Shown here in pieces: positions 1 through 13,400 of a stretch of 64,000 bases of DNA. The notes below the pieces were generated by a model. That model saw only the letters and a list, made by a program, of their open reading frames with translations. It ran no database searches and had not been told where the DNA came from. How positions within the stretch are numbered: the stretch's first letter is position 1; every line of letters starts with the position of its first letter. The position numbers and the translations under genes were made by a program. Source of the stretch: Steromphala cineraria (lineage: Eukaryota > Mollusca > Gastropoda > Trochida > Trochidae); assembly GCA_916613615.1 (NCBI GenBank), contig OU744723.1, forward strand, positions 31,192,171 to 31,256,170, given 5' to 3'.

Positions 1-1186
1 AAAGAATATTATAGATTGATAATGTATCAAATGTTTAGTTTGAAAACATTGTACAGTGTAAGCCAAATAATCACCCGATTGCCTCACGTTGTGGCAATAA
101 ACAGTGGGCTACGCCAACCATTTTATTTGCCCATACCGGCCTACAACAAACAATACAAAACGATGTGCAAAACATTATCATATAAGCGACATGAATAATA
201 CTTGATTGGTGTGTATTTCCTTAGATTTTATTGAGTTTCCGATGGTCAAGCCTTAACAATACAATATTTTTTAAAAACCTCAGTAAACTCACCACATAAA
301 GGTCTTCAGTAAAACAACAAAAATACAAGTCACATCTTGATAGTTTATAGAGGTGACAAGTTTGATCCCGGAGTGAAACAATCACCCGTAAAAGAACCAC
401 GTTTTGTTTACTAACTAATAAGAATAGTTGTGGTTGCTAGGCAACAATCGTAACGGATGTAGAGTCCCGAAGGCGGAATAATGTAAATATTGTAAACAAT
501 ATCGACACGCTTTAGTGAACTATGACATAAAAGCGTTTATTGAATTATGAGTAGGCGTTCTTGTCTTATATAATCGATAAAACATAAAACCATTTGGCGA
601 AATAATTTATTAGTTATGTCTCATAATTAGTAACAACTGTTCAATACTTTATTTGTTTAGTAGATAGATAATGATTATCTATAAAATAAACCTCATATCC
701 TAATGACAATTTACACTACCCTTTAAGGAGGCGGACTGTTCAACTTGTGTAACGGTAAAAACGTACAAATCGTAACATTGAACAAACACGATTTAACAAT
801 GACATAAAACATCTGAGTGGTTAAATGTTTTTTGTGGCTTTTTTGTATATAATGTATTTAGCTTTTGTCTCCCACAACCCCAAATGGGTGGCTCGTCATA
901 TGTTTTATTGTATGTATATATGTAAATCTTTTTTGTATCTATGTACGAGGTGAGACGTTAATATATATGTCTGTCTGTCTGTCTGAAGTGATGTACGAAA
1001 TATTGTGCCCTTTGACAGTGCATTACAAATATAGGCAGTTTAGCTGAAGAACAATAAATTATCAATACGCAATTCCTGGACAAACAGTAAACATGTACTC
1101 AATCTAGAATGAAATGTTTTCTAGATATGAATATAAAACCGTTGATATGCTTATGATTAGAGAGAGAATGACAAAAGACAGAGACA
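1..1186. other. AT-rich non-coding stretch, no gene seen
   Basis: No reading frame here has convincing exon structure or a recognisable protein. A short (CTGT)n run lies near 967-985 and an RFX-type X-box palindrome at 433-445. The stretch leads directly into the large satellite. Confidence 0.5.
433..445. promoter_or_regulatory. Candidate RFX X-box
   Basis: GTTGCTAGGCAAC is a near-perfect inverted repeat of the RFX half-site (GTTGC/GCAAC). RFX factors drive ciliary genes in animals. It lies about 9.8 kb upstream of the EML-like gene and no gene is visible beside it, so its target is unknown. Motif match only. Confidence 0.25.
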
Positions 1187-3391
1187 TACGCACACACAGA
1201 CAGACAGATAGACACAGAGAGAGACAGAGACATAGACAGATTTACAGACAAAAGGAGAGAGACGGGGACAGTGACAGAGATACAGAGAAAGATGGAGACA
1301 GAGACAGAGATACAGATAGAGATGGAGACAGAGACAGAGATACAGAGAGATGGAGACAGAGACAGAGATACAGAGAGAGATGGAGACAGAGACAGAGATA
1401 CACAGAGAGATGGAGACAGAGAGAGAGATACAGAGAGATGGAGACAGAGATACAGAGAGAGATGGAGACAGAGACAGAGATACACAGAGAGATGGAGACA
1501 GAGAGAGAGATACAGAGAGATGGAGACAGAGATACAGAGAGAGATGGAGACAGACAGAGAGATACAGAGAGAGATGGAGACAGAGACAGAGATACAGAGA
1601 GAGATGGAGACAGAGACAGAGATACAGAGAGATGGAGACAGAGACAGAGATACAGAGAGAGATGGAGACAGAGACAAAGATACAGAGAGAGATGGAGACA
1701 GAGACAAAGATACAGAGAGAGATGGAGACAGAGACAGAGATACAGAGAGAGATGGAGACAGAGACAGAGATACAGAGAGATGGAGACAGAGATACAGAGA
1801 GATGGAGACAGAGACAGAGATACACAGAGAGATGGAGACAGTGACAGAGATACACAGAGATGGAGACAGAGACAGAGATACAGAGAGATGGAGACAGAGA
1901 CAGAGATACAGAGAGATGGAGACAGAGACAGAGATACAGAGAGATAGAGACAGAGATACAGAGAGATGGAGACAGAGACAGAGATACAGAGAGAGATGGA
2001 GACAGTGACAGAGATACAGAGAGATGGAGACAGAGACAAAGATACAGAGAGAGATGGAGACAGAGACAGAGATACAGAGAGAGATGGAGACATAGACAGA
2101 GATACAGAGAGAGATGGAGACAGAGACAGAGATACAGAGAGATGGAGACAGAGACAGAGATACAGAGAGAGATGGAGACAGAGACAGAGATACAGAGAGA
2201 CATGGAGCCAGAGACAGAGATACAGAGAGACGGGGACAGAGACAGAGATACAGAGAGAGATGGAGACAGAGACAGAGATACAGAGAGAGATGGAGACAGA
2301 GACAGAGATACATAGAGAGATGGAGACAGAGACAGAGATACAAAGAGAGATGGAGACAGAGACAGAGATACACAGAGAGATGGAGACAGTGACAGAGATA
2401 CAGAGAGATGGGGACAGAGAAAAGATTCAGAGAGAGATGGAGACAGAGACAGAGATACAGAGAGAGATAGAGACAGTGACAGAGATACAGAGAGACGGAG
2501 ACAGAGACAGAGATACAGAGAGAGATGGAGACAGTGACAGAGATACAGAGAGACGGGGACAGAGACAGAGATACAGAGAGAGATGGAGAGTGACAGAGAT
2601 ACAGAGAGAGATGGAGACAGTGACAGAGATACACAGAGAGACGGGGACAGAGACAGAGATACAGAGAGAGATGGAGACATAGACAGAGATACAGAGAGAG
2701 ATGGAGACAGAGACAGAGATACAGAGAGATGGAGACAGAGACAGAGATACAGAGAGAGATGGAGACAGAGACAGAGATACAGAGAGACATGGAGCCAGAG
2801 ACAGAGATACAGAGAGACGGGGACAGAGACAGAGATAAAGAGAGAGATGGAGACAGAGACAGAGATACAGAGAGAGATGGAGACAGAGAGAGATGGAGAC
2901 AGAGACAGAGATACAGAGAGATGGAGACAGAGACAGAGCTACAAAGAGAGATGGAGACAGAGACAGAGATACACAGAGAGATGGAGACAGTGACAGAGAT
3001 ACAGAGAGATGGGGACAGAGACAAAGATACAGAGAGAGATGGGGACAGAGACAGAGATACAGAGAGAGATGGAGACAGTGACAGAGATACAGAGAGACGG
3101 GGACAGAGACAGAGATACAGAGAGAGATGGAGACAGTGACAGAGATACAGAGAGATGGGGACAGTGACAGAGATACAGAGAGAGGGGGAGAGTGACAGAG
3201 ATACAGAGAGAGATGGAGACAGTGACAGAGATACACAGAGAGACGGGGACAGAGACAGAGATACAGAGAGAGGGGGAGAGTGACAGAGATACAGAGAGAG
3301 ATGGAGACAGTGACAGAGATACAGAGAGACGGGGACAGAGACAGAGAGACAGTCATAGAGAGAGATGGAGACAGGGTGACAGAGGGAGTCA
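1187..3391. repeat. 2.2-kb purine-rich satellite (GAGACAGA/GATACAGA type)
   Basis: About 2.2 kb is built from variants of a roughly 28-32-bp unit containing GATGGAGACAGAGACAGA followed by GATACAGAGAGA. Units differ by 2-4-bp length changes and by substitutions (GACAGTGACA, GGGGACAGAG, CACAGAGAG). The plus strand is almost pure purine apart from the C of ACAG and the T of GAT. Stop codons are almost absent on both strands, so long ORFs appear (a 771-codon Ser/Leu/Cys/Val frame on the minus strand, Arg/Glu/Asp frames on the plus strand). These are artefacts of the repeat, not genes. Confidence 0.95.
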
Positions 3392-5970
3392 AAGTGTTCA
3401 AAAGTTATTTTCATAATGAATAATACATGGCTCAGCCGCTCAATATTCTCGTAAGAAAATCATGTATTGTTGAATGATCTCCTACTTCGGTCTTAATCTC
3501 AATTTTAAAATCTGTATTTTCTCATAAATAAATTATATTGATATCTATACACTTAGTCAATTACTTAGAACCTGTCGTCGTTTATAGGTATCATCTTTCA
3601 TACAAATATGCATGATCAACGAATCTCAATATCCCTTCAAGGCGAATGTTTTCTTCTTAATGAAATCAGTATGTAACGGTGCTATAATATCGATGGATCG
3701 ATCGATAAGTGAATAATCGATGAATCTAAGTAGGTCAATCAAGTGTTGTTGAAGCGAGCCGCTATCGATTCCACTTACAAGAGTTCAGTAAATACTATTC
3801 TTTATCAATGATTGCGGTAGTTTATGTAAAGTTGCCATATATCATACCTTGGTGCTGCGTTTATTAATTCTTTATTCGATAAATGACTCTTGAGTTTACG
3901 TAAGATTGTGTAGAAGCATATTGAGTAAGACTGCAATAACTGAGGAATTGACAAATGTGCTCATAAACTCATAACATCAATATTCATGAGGATAATAAAA
4001 CTGCTGTGATGAATCAATGTTGAATTAATAACATTGACAAACTTGAAAACTTCAAATACCGCATGATGATATACTCCCTCTAATTTGATTAGTAAATGAC
4101 ACATAAATTTGCCAATATTACCCAATTTCATACTTTTTATATCTTTTTCATGTATAGAGTGGAAAACCATTAACTATAGTTACAAGTATCCTGATCTGCA
4201 TAACAAAATGATGCAATCACAACATAGATTTAAATCAATTACAAATCTAATACAACAGTTTCTAAAAGTATTATAAATATGTTTAATCTATAAGCAACAG
4301 GTCAAGGCCCAGTCAACTAGCCTAATGATTAAATAATATAATGTTTCCAAAAGGAAAATTAAAAGCTTTTTTCCAAAGAATTCATTGCTCGCAATTGCTA
4401 GCAGATAAATCATATAATTCCAGTTGTAGCAAGGTTAAGATTGATTTGTTTAGGCAAGGAGTTTGCAAACACCACAGTTAGGTATTTTGTTCTGTTTCAC
4501 ATAGTCCACAAGGTGGCGTCATTGTCAGTACTTTGCATGGCTTTTTCATGGAAGTTCAAAAGTCGTTAAAGATGGTATTGAAATTCCTATTCTTCCCGCA
4601 GTACAATGCCCACTCGTACATATGATCATAGTGCCATCACATCGGTCTTCTCTTGGATAAAATCCAGGAAGATTGCTGTATAGGACGTTGTTAGTTACTG
4701 GTCTGTTAGATATCCTGTATGTGAAGTATTGTTACAATGTTAGTACAACTCCCGTAGACCAATATGTTACGGAGCATGTGACGTCCAAGGACTTAGCTGA
4801 TTTACGTATTTATTATCGTATCCTCTTGAACCAACCTTAAAAGTGTGGACTGGATATCCCACCCACCCACTGCATCAACCGAATGTATAAAACTGTGAAA
4901 GGCGTTTAGTATACGTGGCCCTTTTGTTTATTTTCATCTTTTTTGAAGGCTTTGTTTTTCTACCCTTATGATCAAGTGCGCATTTTTAAGATTCTTTACA
5001 TGATCAGTTATGTTCAGTGACATATTCTTCGAATATTTGACGATCTGTGGCGACTGTTTACGATCATACAGATGTTCTGAGTCGGTTAGCGTTAGTTTCT
5101 AACTTTGTACATTTCAGCGTGGTTGAACGTTAAAAGTTTGTTGCTACATGTATGTTCGAGATGCATGAACTGCACGTGCAAAATATCCCATGGTCAGCTG
5201 CGTCGCCTAAAAAAGAGGAATGAACTATGATGCGTTGTGCATCAGCTAGTATACATGATATTTTATTGGATTTTCTAGTATGCACAATTTGAATATCCCT
5301 CGATGTATGAATGCATTGTTAGACCTTCAAACTGCAAAGTTGTGTCTTATCTTACATGAACTGAAAATATTAACTTCAATTTCACATCTTATCGCAAGAA
5401 AGACAGTGATATTGGCAACTTAGTTTGCTGACAATTTGAACATTCTTATTAATATTCAAACAAAATTTATATTGTGACAAATTAAAAAATCCATGATAGG
5501 GTACTTCTCTTACAGGGTCAAAATGTGATACATAATTTGTGTCAATAGTCATAAATGATACTAAGGAAGACATTGAATACTGAACACTTACCAAAAGAAA
5601 TTGCCGAAACAAAATTGATCTTTTTGAATTTACATCTAACGTGATTTGTTTCTGTCATCTCGATACGATACAATGTGCTATTGTACGCTTTTGCACTCAG
5701 TTCCACATTCTGAAGGGATTACTAAAAATCTCCACGATTGTGACAAAATAACATGTTGGGTATGTTGCCACAATTCTAAGGCTTCCACACGATAATCGAG
5801 AGCCTACAAAATTCAAAATTATTTAGACATAAGCTATAATTAGTTATCCCAACAGTAAACGCAATACCAAAACACATTCTTAACGATTTTCCGCGAGTGT
5901 TATGATGTATGCTTCATATCTTCTCATTGAATAGCGCCCTCGTGTCGATATCACGCCTGCTGTCAACAGC

Positions 5971-6012
5971 GACGTCACATGTTTGTTATGTGTTTGTTAA
6001 GACGTCACGTGC
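5971..6012. promoter_or_regulatory. Pair of CRE-like GACGTCAC sites, 30 bp apart
   Basis: GACGTCAC occurs at 5971 and again at 6001, the second overlapping an E-box CACGTG. CREB/ATF and bHLH factors bind such cores. The spacing is about three helical turns. This is 4.3 kb upstream of the first recognised EML exon; a promoter role is inference. Confidence 0.25.
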
Positions 6013-6690
6013 CGCTGCTCCATAATGGGGTATCATATTTATTTCATGCAGCTAAAACACCCCCTGCGTAGTTTGACTGGTGCTCTGCAATATACATATA
6101 TACATATATATATATATGCTTTTCATTTTTATGAACTTATGTGTATAGTTGATAGACAGGCATTGTAACAACTCTCTTGGTATATACTAATATAGGGAGC
6201 GATACGTTAACAGCCATCATACGACATTTATCAAGGGACAAATACAAATTCCTGAAATTGATTGCGTTTAATAAACTTTCTTTCAAATAGGCATGCACGA
6301 TCACATTCTATATGTATTCAAACATACAAGGGGTATTTTGAAATGAATTGAACAGAATGTACCTTTCTCGTGAGGTTATAAGTTAACTAAAACAGTAAAT
6401 ATGGATATTATCTATTATTCATATATATTTATTAACACATTATTTAAAGACATTTTAAAGATAATTTACATTCTCACATTTTAATCAGTTGTCATATTGA
6501 TCTGCAGCGTCATTAAAACATCCAAAAATAGCCCCTTCTCACTCTTGTATCTCGTTTAGGTATTTCGTAGCGACAATTCTTAAAGAAACAGTATCTTATA
6601 TAGGTTTAATAACTGATTTTAGTTTACTGATTTGATATTTGATGATGTAACAATGTACTCTTAGTATTCATCATGTAAGTACATGTTGAT

Positions 6691-6772
6691 GGTGAAGTTT
6701 GTTTTGTTTCTGAGTGTATATATCTACAAGCGGTGAAGTTTGTTTTGTTTCTGAGTGTATATATCTACAGGC
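6691..6772. repeat. 41-bp direct tandem duplication
   Basis: GGTGAAGTTTGTTTTGTTTC and the bases after it are repeated at 6691 and 6732, nearly identical, so the duplication is recent. Confidence 0.85.
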
Positions 6773-9700
6773 GGTGCCACACAGAACGTGTTAGTTATTT
6801 CACTGATTGATGTTTCACCTGGCTTCGCAGTCATGCAGGTATCTTGACAACACAGCACTGGGAACAATACATCGTATCGATGAACAATAGGGAATCAATC
6901 TATCATGTCATTGACTATTGATCAAGCTCGTGTGTTGGATATTGCTCGTGAGGTGCCTCCAGGACTGTGTATGTGCATTCATGTTTGGTCAAGCAGTGAC
7001 CAGTTCCTGGTTTGGTCAAGCATTGTCCAGGTCATGTTTTAGCAAGACTTGACCAGTGACTGTAGAGGAGTGTTGACCATTCTCCTTGTGTGTGTTACAG
7101 GGCCAGAACTGATATAGCAAAGATCTTGTCCATAACAATCTGTTGACGACTCTTACGAGGGTTTTTAGTGAACATATCCAAGTGAACGTTGTACAATCAA
7201 AGTTTCACTGGATTGTGATATGACATCACATCAAGACAGGGTCTGTCCAAGTAATGTGTGAAATATCTTTTGAGTGACGTGTATTTACATGGAAGGTATA
7301 GCAGGGTAGTTATATGGTGCATTGTCCATTGTGACTTTCAAGTTTGTGTATTCAAAATGTGTGTACTAAATCAGATGCAATCACATCAATAACGCTTCAC
7401 AGACATTGTCTCACTGTGTGCTTTATATCAAGCTGATGCTGAACTGGGGATGGTTTTCATAGACTATATCGCCGTCTTCATGCTTGTGATCACATCAACT
7501 GATTTCGATTATTATTCAGAAAATATTCAGATTCAGATTCCTTGAGCATGTATTATGTACACTAACAGACATAAGTGTGTTTTGGTAATTTATAGGAACC
7601 ACATCCACAGTTCCATCTGATATTCGGAAGATGTTTTTTTGGAGTTTGTAACTTTTACACACATGTGTGTTTATTCATAGATCGATAGCTGTCAAAATCT
7701 TTAAATTTTTACGGACGACTTTGGAAAATCGTGCTGTTGTTTTGACAAATAGTTTGTGTTCACCTAGCTAAAGCGTTTGTCTTTGGGAGTCTCCAGTCGT
7801 TCGAGACGTCAGTGTTTCAACTTCAGCTTCTGTGATGATGTCAGAAGGAACAAATGTTTCATTATCCAAATTGGAGTTAAGAACTAGCCAGACGTGTGTT
7901 GATTCTCGGATTTACTGAAATATCCTTCACTGAAATGTCAGTTTGTATGGTGTCTGTTTGACACAGGTCCATGAGGTATTCTGTGTTTATTTAAACAGGT
8001 GCAATTGTCTGGACAATAAAGGATGCTTCACGTTTTTCCTTTGAGTGTTGCAAATGCTGATTGTGATCATCTTGTTGATGCTAGAAAACTTTACCTTCCA
8101 TAACTACCAGATTTAATATCACTAAGTGCTAGGATTACTCGATACAAACAAAGATCAAACCAACGTATTTGCGTGGAACCTGCATGTGTTTACTTGGCTG
8201 ATTTGGATTGATTCGGAGAGCTTGTGTTGACATTGAAAACTAATGTTGTAGTCGAGCTATAATATTGAAAGTCCAGTGAAAGAATAACCTTTAATATATG
8301 TTTTAGTCATGGCCATATGCTCATTAACCTACAGAGGACAGAATGAATGAAGAAAGTACCTCTTCAGTATAACTCATAAATAACCATAAATATTGCTGCT
8401 ATGTTTGATAGTATCAAAAATCTGAAAGATGATTCCTTAATGTGATGATCTACCTACATTACCAAAGAAAATCCATTCCGGAATGCCTCATGATCTGATT
8501 GCTGTTATGTGATGGTTAATGCAATCCAGGCAGAACCATTCAATATTACCACCATCTATAGATGGTGTAACTCTGCCATAGTCTAATAATGATTGCTGGT
8601 ATATGAGAGTTTAAAAAATGTTATCCATCACCAATAAACAGAATGGCTGAAAGAAATACCATTTTGGCATGACAAATGGCAAGCGTGCTGTATATCAGTT
8701 ACTACAATACTAAACGGGGTTCAGCAAACTGCACGTGTGTGTACATGTTGCACGTGTGTCTCGAGGAGGCTGGAATATCAATAATATCCTGCCATTGTTG
8801 AAAGGAACTACTGACCTGTGGTTGACCTCACTTCTACTTAAATACAAAATGATCGATAGATTCAGATACGTATAGAATGTGTAATCTGGAATAAAGCCAC
8901 GCCATTTCAGACAGTACTGAATATTGCAAATGAGTCTTATTTGCAAAATTATCTGATTAATGGTATATTCAGATCTCAATGTTACATAAGGCTTCTTTGC
9001 AAAGAAGCTAAGATTTGACGTTTTTTCAGAGAGGCTTTGAACCTGACCATGTTTTGTTAAACATTTTGCATAATTGCAAAAGTGTCCCCTTTTTCAAATT
9101 GGCATTGTGTTTGTATTGCATCACTTTCGCTTCACCATCCAGATCGGAGTTGTGTGCTTGTGTTTGATTGATCTGGGACAACGAGACTTATTATTCAATG
9201 GTTCAATTGTTCACTTAATGAGTTCTAGTAATGGACAACAGATCACAGATCTATTTCGTATTGTTGACGAACAACCGAGGAGGATGTGACGATGTTGATC
9301 TGTTATGAGTGATGTGACGAAAAACAATACAACAATAACGTAGTTTTCATTAATACCACATATGTCCTCGGTTAATTACTGACTTGAAACTTTGTGGTCA
9401 ATGTTAACTTCGTCATTCATCGACTCATAATCTGTTCACTTCCTTGTATAAAGGACACGATGACTACCATTACAGTATTATTAACAACGAGATAAGTGAT
9501 TGGAAAAATGTTTTCCCTAAATAACAAAAACTCAACAGAAACAAAACAAAAAGAACAACGACAACTTCTCATGTGATGTTTTTGGCTGATTAACCAACCA
9601 GAAGGTGTAATATTTGTTGACTTATAAAACAACAACTGCACCTGATGTTCGGAGAAAATAAAGGCGCTTGAATGTTTCGAGATAATAACGATTTAGTGAT

Positions 9701-10295
9701 CGACCACAGTTCTTAGTGTTTGTTGAATATCTCGACTGATGAGGCAAACCAGATGATCAAAGTTGTGTGTGTACATTCAACATTGATGCTTGATTACACG
9801 GGATGACGCGTGATTGATAATAATAATGTATTGATTGATCGAATACCAGGATGGAAGACAGCTGGGAGGTAGAATGATCACTAATAGTCAAATAAAAAAA
9901 TAAATAAATAAAACTCCTCAAATGCAGGCGAATATGATTAAAAAGTAAAAGATAGCATGAAAACTATTACACAATTTTAAGATAATTTAATGCATAGTTA
10001 AATTTCCACATATAACATATTAACGTAGGGGAAGATTAGTTAGTTGATTATTGATAAAATTATTTGCATAAGCAACCATTCTACAGAAGGAGTGGGTTAT
10101 TGTTTTAAATCAAACGTCTAGGGTTTGTAATTGAGTACAGATTTTCCTGATAAAAGTCCCGGGGGTAATATAGTGTACAACATTTGAACATTCATTACTG
10201 TGTACCCGATGATTGAAGAAACGATACATGCTTATTAATGAAAAACTGTTTAATAAAATCGTTTTTTCAGATGTTTGTTGTTGCGATATTTTACC

Positions 10296-10482
10296 ATGAA
10301 TAAAACAATGTTGTTGCAGTTGTCTGACTCAGACGCCTCTGACGTCACTCAGGACGATCACGTGACCATGCCTGCAGCGGGAGGGGCAGCCAGCCCGCGG
10401 GGGAGAGGGAGGGGGAGAGGAGGAACCAAGTCCATCCCCCAAACAGCCTCTAACAACTCCCTCGATGCCATGGATGGGGTAG
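10296..10482 (+). CDS. EML: EML-like exon 1 (or first recognised exon)
   Basis: Encodes an acidic start (SDSDASDVTQDDH) and an RGRGRGRGG patch. An ATG at 10296 is in frame; TTGTTGCAG ending at 10319 could instead be an acceptor. Phase requires donor GTAGAC at 10483, although the stronger-looking GTAGGT lies 4 bp earlier. Confidence 0.65.
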
Positions 10483-13400
10483 GTAGACGAGAACGAAATG
10501 CTGCGGTTGCATCCCAAAAGTTTGTTCACCTACTGGAAAGTCTCAGTGCAACTATTAAATTGTTTGCGACGTCTTTAGGGCAACGTTGTATGGTTAAATT
10601 GAGACACACAAAAATTTAGCCAAGAAGGGACGTTTAATGAGCCTTAATATGATTTAAAACTAATCTCTTATACGTACCAATGCCAATTGTTCTTGTTTAT
10701 TTAAAAAAAATATTTGTGAATTGTTTACTCCAGCTCTCCAGTTTATAACAGCTGTCTAAATTGTAGGCAAAAACCAAAATGATAACAAAATCGTTCAGTG
10801 GATATGTGATAGAGCAAAGACTCTTTGTACTGAATATTTTCGTGAAAGTCGGTTGCATGTTCATCTGTTGACAGAGTGGACGGATGAGGAGAATTCACTC
10901 TCCATATTCTCGCAGATCCGCCAGACGGGGCGACGATTCTAACCAGGGTAGGTTGACAAGCCTTACCAAAAATATAAGACACAACTGCATTATCTTGCTA
11001 TTTCTCCTGTTAACTTCTGATTTCTGTCAGGATGGTTATCAACAACTGACGTTTTAAATGTCCATTTATTGAAGCGAATAAATAAAGTAACCGTTTGAAA
11101 TATACCTTTAAATATCTTTAAAGGAGTAAAGCTTCTACTAGCGAAAATCAGATAATAAGCGATCTAATTTGTTAAGCCGAAATCTTCTTCAACTTAAGTC
11201 AACAAAACATAATCCGTTCAAGCAAAGATCTTTATTTTTCTATTCAGGGGGAGATAACTCTGATGTGGGCGACCCTGAGGAGAAGCTTGTGCTGCTTCTA
11301 AAGGAAGTGCTTGTTGAACACAGCAGACAGAGGCTGCGCGCGACTCACATGACACTGCGGAGATACGGGACTGTGGAGAACAGGATCACACAGAAGGACT
11401 TGCAGCAGGCGTTCCAGGTAATTGTTACAGTCGGATTTGAACCACGACTCCGGTTGAGAGTCGGACACTATGGCTGCATCTCACACGCGGAAGCAAGCAG
11501 AATGCCTTTCAACATACATTACACCTTCTCAACGAAACACATGTTTTTGTCCTGAGCTAAATTCGCAAGTTGCAACTTGCACCACTATCTGTGTTAAGCC
11601 ATGCCGCATTTTTTCTCCTTATCCCCTTTCGTTCCGCAATGAATTTGCACTGTAATCAAATTTCTCCTTGATTTTACAACCGATGAACCACAACAAAGCA
11701 TGGCGCTTCACGCTTTTTTCTGATGAAGATCTCTTCTTGTTGTAGGAGAACCAGATCAAGTTGTCGAGTCGTCTGCTGCAGATGTTGACAGACATGTACC
11801 AGGACCATGTGGGGGTTGACTACGAGAGACTCTACAAGTGTTTGCTTATAGCACACCTCAAAACAGGTGAGTGAAGGAGAAGAAGATTACATAGTCTCTA
11901 TGATTTGTCTTACGCCCTCAGTGGGTACTCAAATCATTCCGTGTTACTAAATCCCCTAAGTAATCTTATGGCAAGTAACCATGCAGTTAACGTCTCAAAG
12001 AATATATTCATGAATAAAACACAATGTGCCAATGTTATACAATGTTTACGTTATATCTGAATATCATAATCGAAAAAGGAATCTACAGAGAAAAAGGTAT
12101 GACAAAGACACTCATACAATACCCTAAGTTATTGTCCATGAATTTCAAAATTATGCTTGTAAAACTTATGGATGTAGGTGTCAACCTCGAGGTTCACCCT
12201 TCATTACCCGCGATTTCTTTGCAAAAGGATTATTTCGAAAAGGGGGATTCCAATCCCGCTTGATCCGCTACTAAACCTCTATATTGCGGCAGGTCGAGAC
12301 AGCGTGAAGGCGCGACTTCTCCGGAACGACCTGTCGGCGAAGCAGGAGACGACGAAGGACCAGAAGGACGAGGACTTCCTGTGCAGACTTGAGGACCAGC
12401 TCATCAAGGAGAGGACATTCTTCGACATCGACGTCATCAGGAAGGACTTCCAGAGTAAAGACACTCACAGGACTGGCAAAATATCCAAAGAAGCAGTGAG
12501 TCCTTAAAATTGTTGCAACCTGGATGATCAGGCAGCCAGTTAAGGTGTTGAAATGGGTATTTAGGGTAACGATTATCGGTAGCATAACGATGATCATTTC
12601 TGCACGTATAACGAAGGGATAACGTGGATACAGACGTGGCACGAATCTCAGAATATTCATATAGACGAAGCGTCTGTGTCAGGATTGAGATCTTAATAGA
12701 CGGAATGCAAGACATGTCAATGCGAAGGGAAGAGTTTAGGATAATGGATAGTTTATGATGAAATTTCTATGACATTGCTTTCAATCTGACTATGGCCCGG
12801 ACTCGAAGAGTTAGTGAGTCATGGAAAGACTTTGGGTTTTGTATGGTGTATGCCAGTTTAGGTATGGTTAGTGTAAAGTTTAGGATAAAGGTTACAAATT
12901 AAAACTATGACAAGAGATCTTTGATATTATAACCTCAGAACTGCTTATAACAGGAAGCACACTTACGGAATTGGCAACATCAGCGTCTTCTAAGGGTCAA
13001 AGTCAAGGAAAACATTAGCATTTTTTTTATTTCGATAGGGATTGTTGAAGGCAACATCTGCAGATGAATTGGTGAAATTATCTCTTTTTGAAGATATTGA
13101 GTTTTGAAAACGTTTCTGTTTTGGAATACCTCCTTTTTTTAGATTATGTGATTGGTTGTAGATGCTGATAGTATGTGACATGCGCACTCCTCTGTACGGG
13201 TCACTGCTGAAGAACCTGCTGAAGCGCTGTGATGAAGACAAGAACGAGATGATCAGGTGCGTGAACTTCCCCTGCAAGGTGTAACTAGCGCCAGTCTTCA
13301 CCACTGACTGATTCAAAACTTGCTTCTTGGCATCCAAACCAGTACTTTGAGCATTTCTTAGGACGTGGAAAAGGCGCCGTATAAATATCAACATTACTAT

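Larger units (their letters stand above)
3392..10295. other. AT-rich non-coding region upstream of the EML-like gene
   Basis: No conserved protein is recognised in any frame; the short open frames lack splice context and biased codon use. Contents: a (TA)n/TATACA microsatellite near 6091-6117, a paired GACGTCAC motif at 5971 and 6001, and a 41-bp tandem duplication at 6691-6772. Untranslated 5' exons and the promoter of the downstream gene could lie here but cannot be placed from sequence alone. Confidence 0.5.

Noticed and set aside
1099..3414. Long Ser/Leu/Val/Cys open frames (minus) and Arg/Glu/Asp frames (plus)
   Set aside because: They are translations of the purine-rich satellite; several frames are open at once and no splice or start context supports them.
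9893..9913. AAATAAATAAATAAAA run
   Set aside because: Simple AT-rich repeat, no poly(A)-signal context for a known gene.
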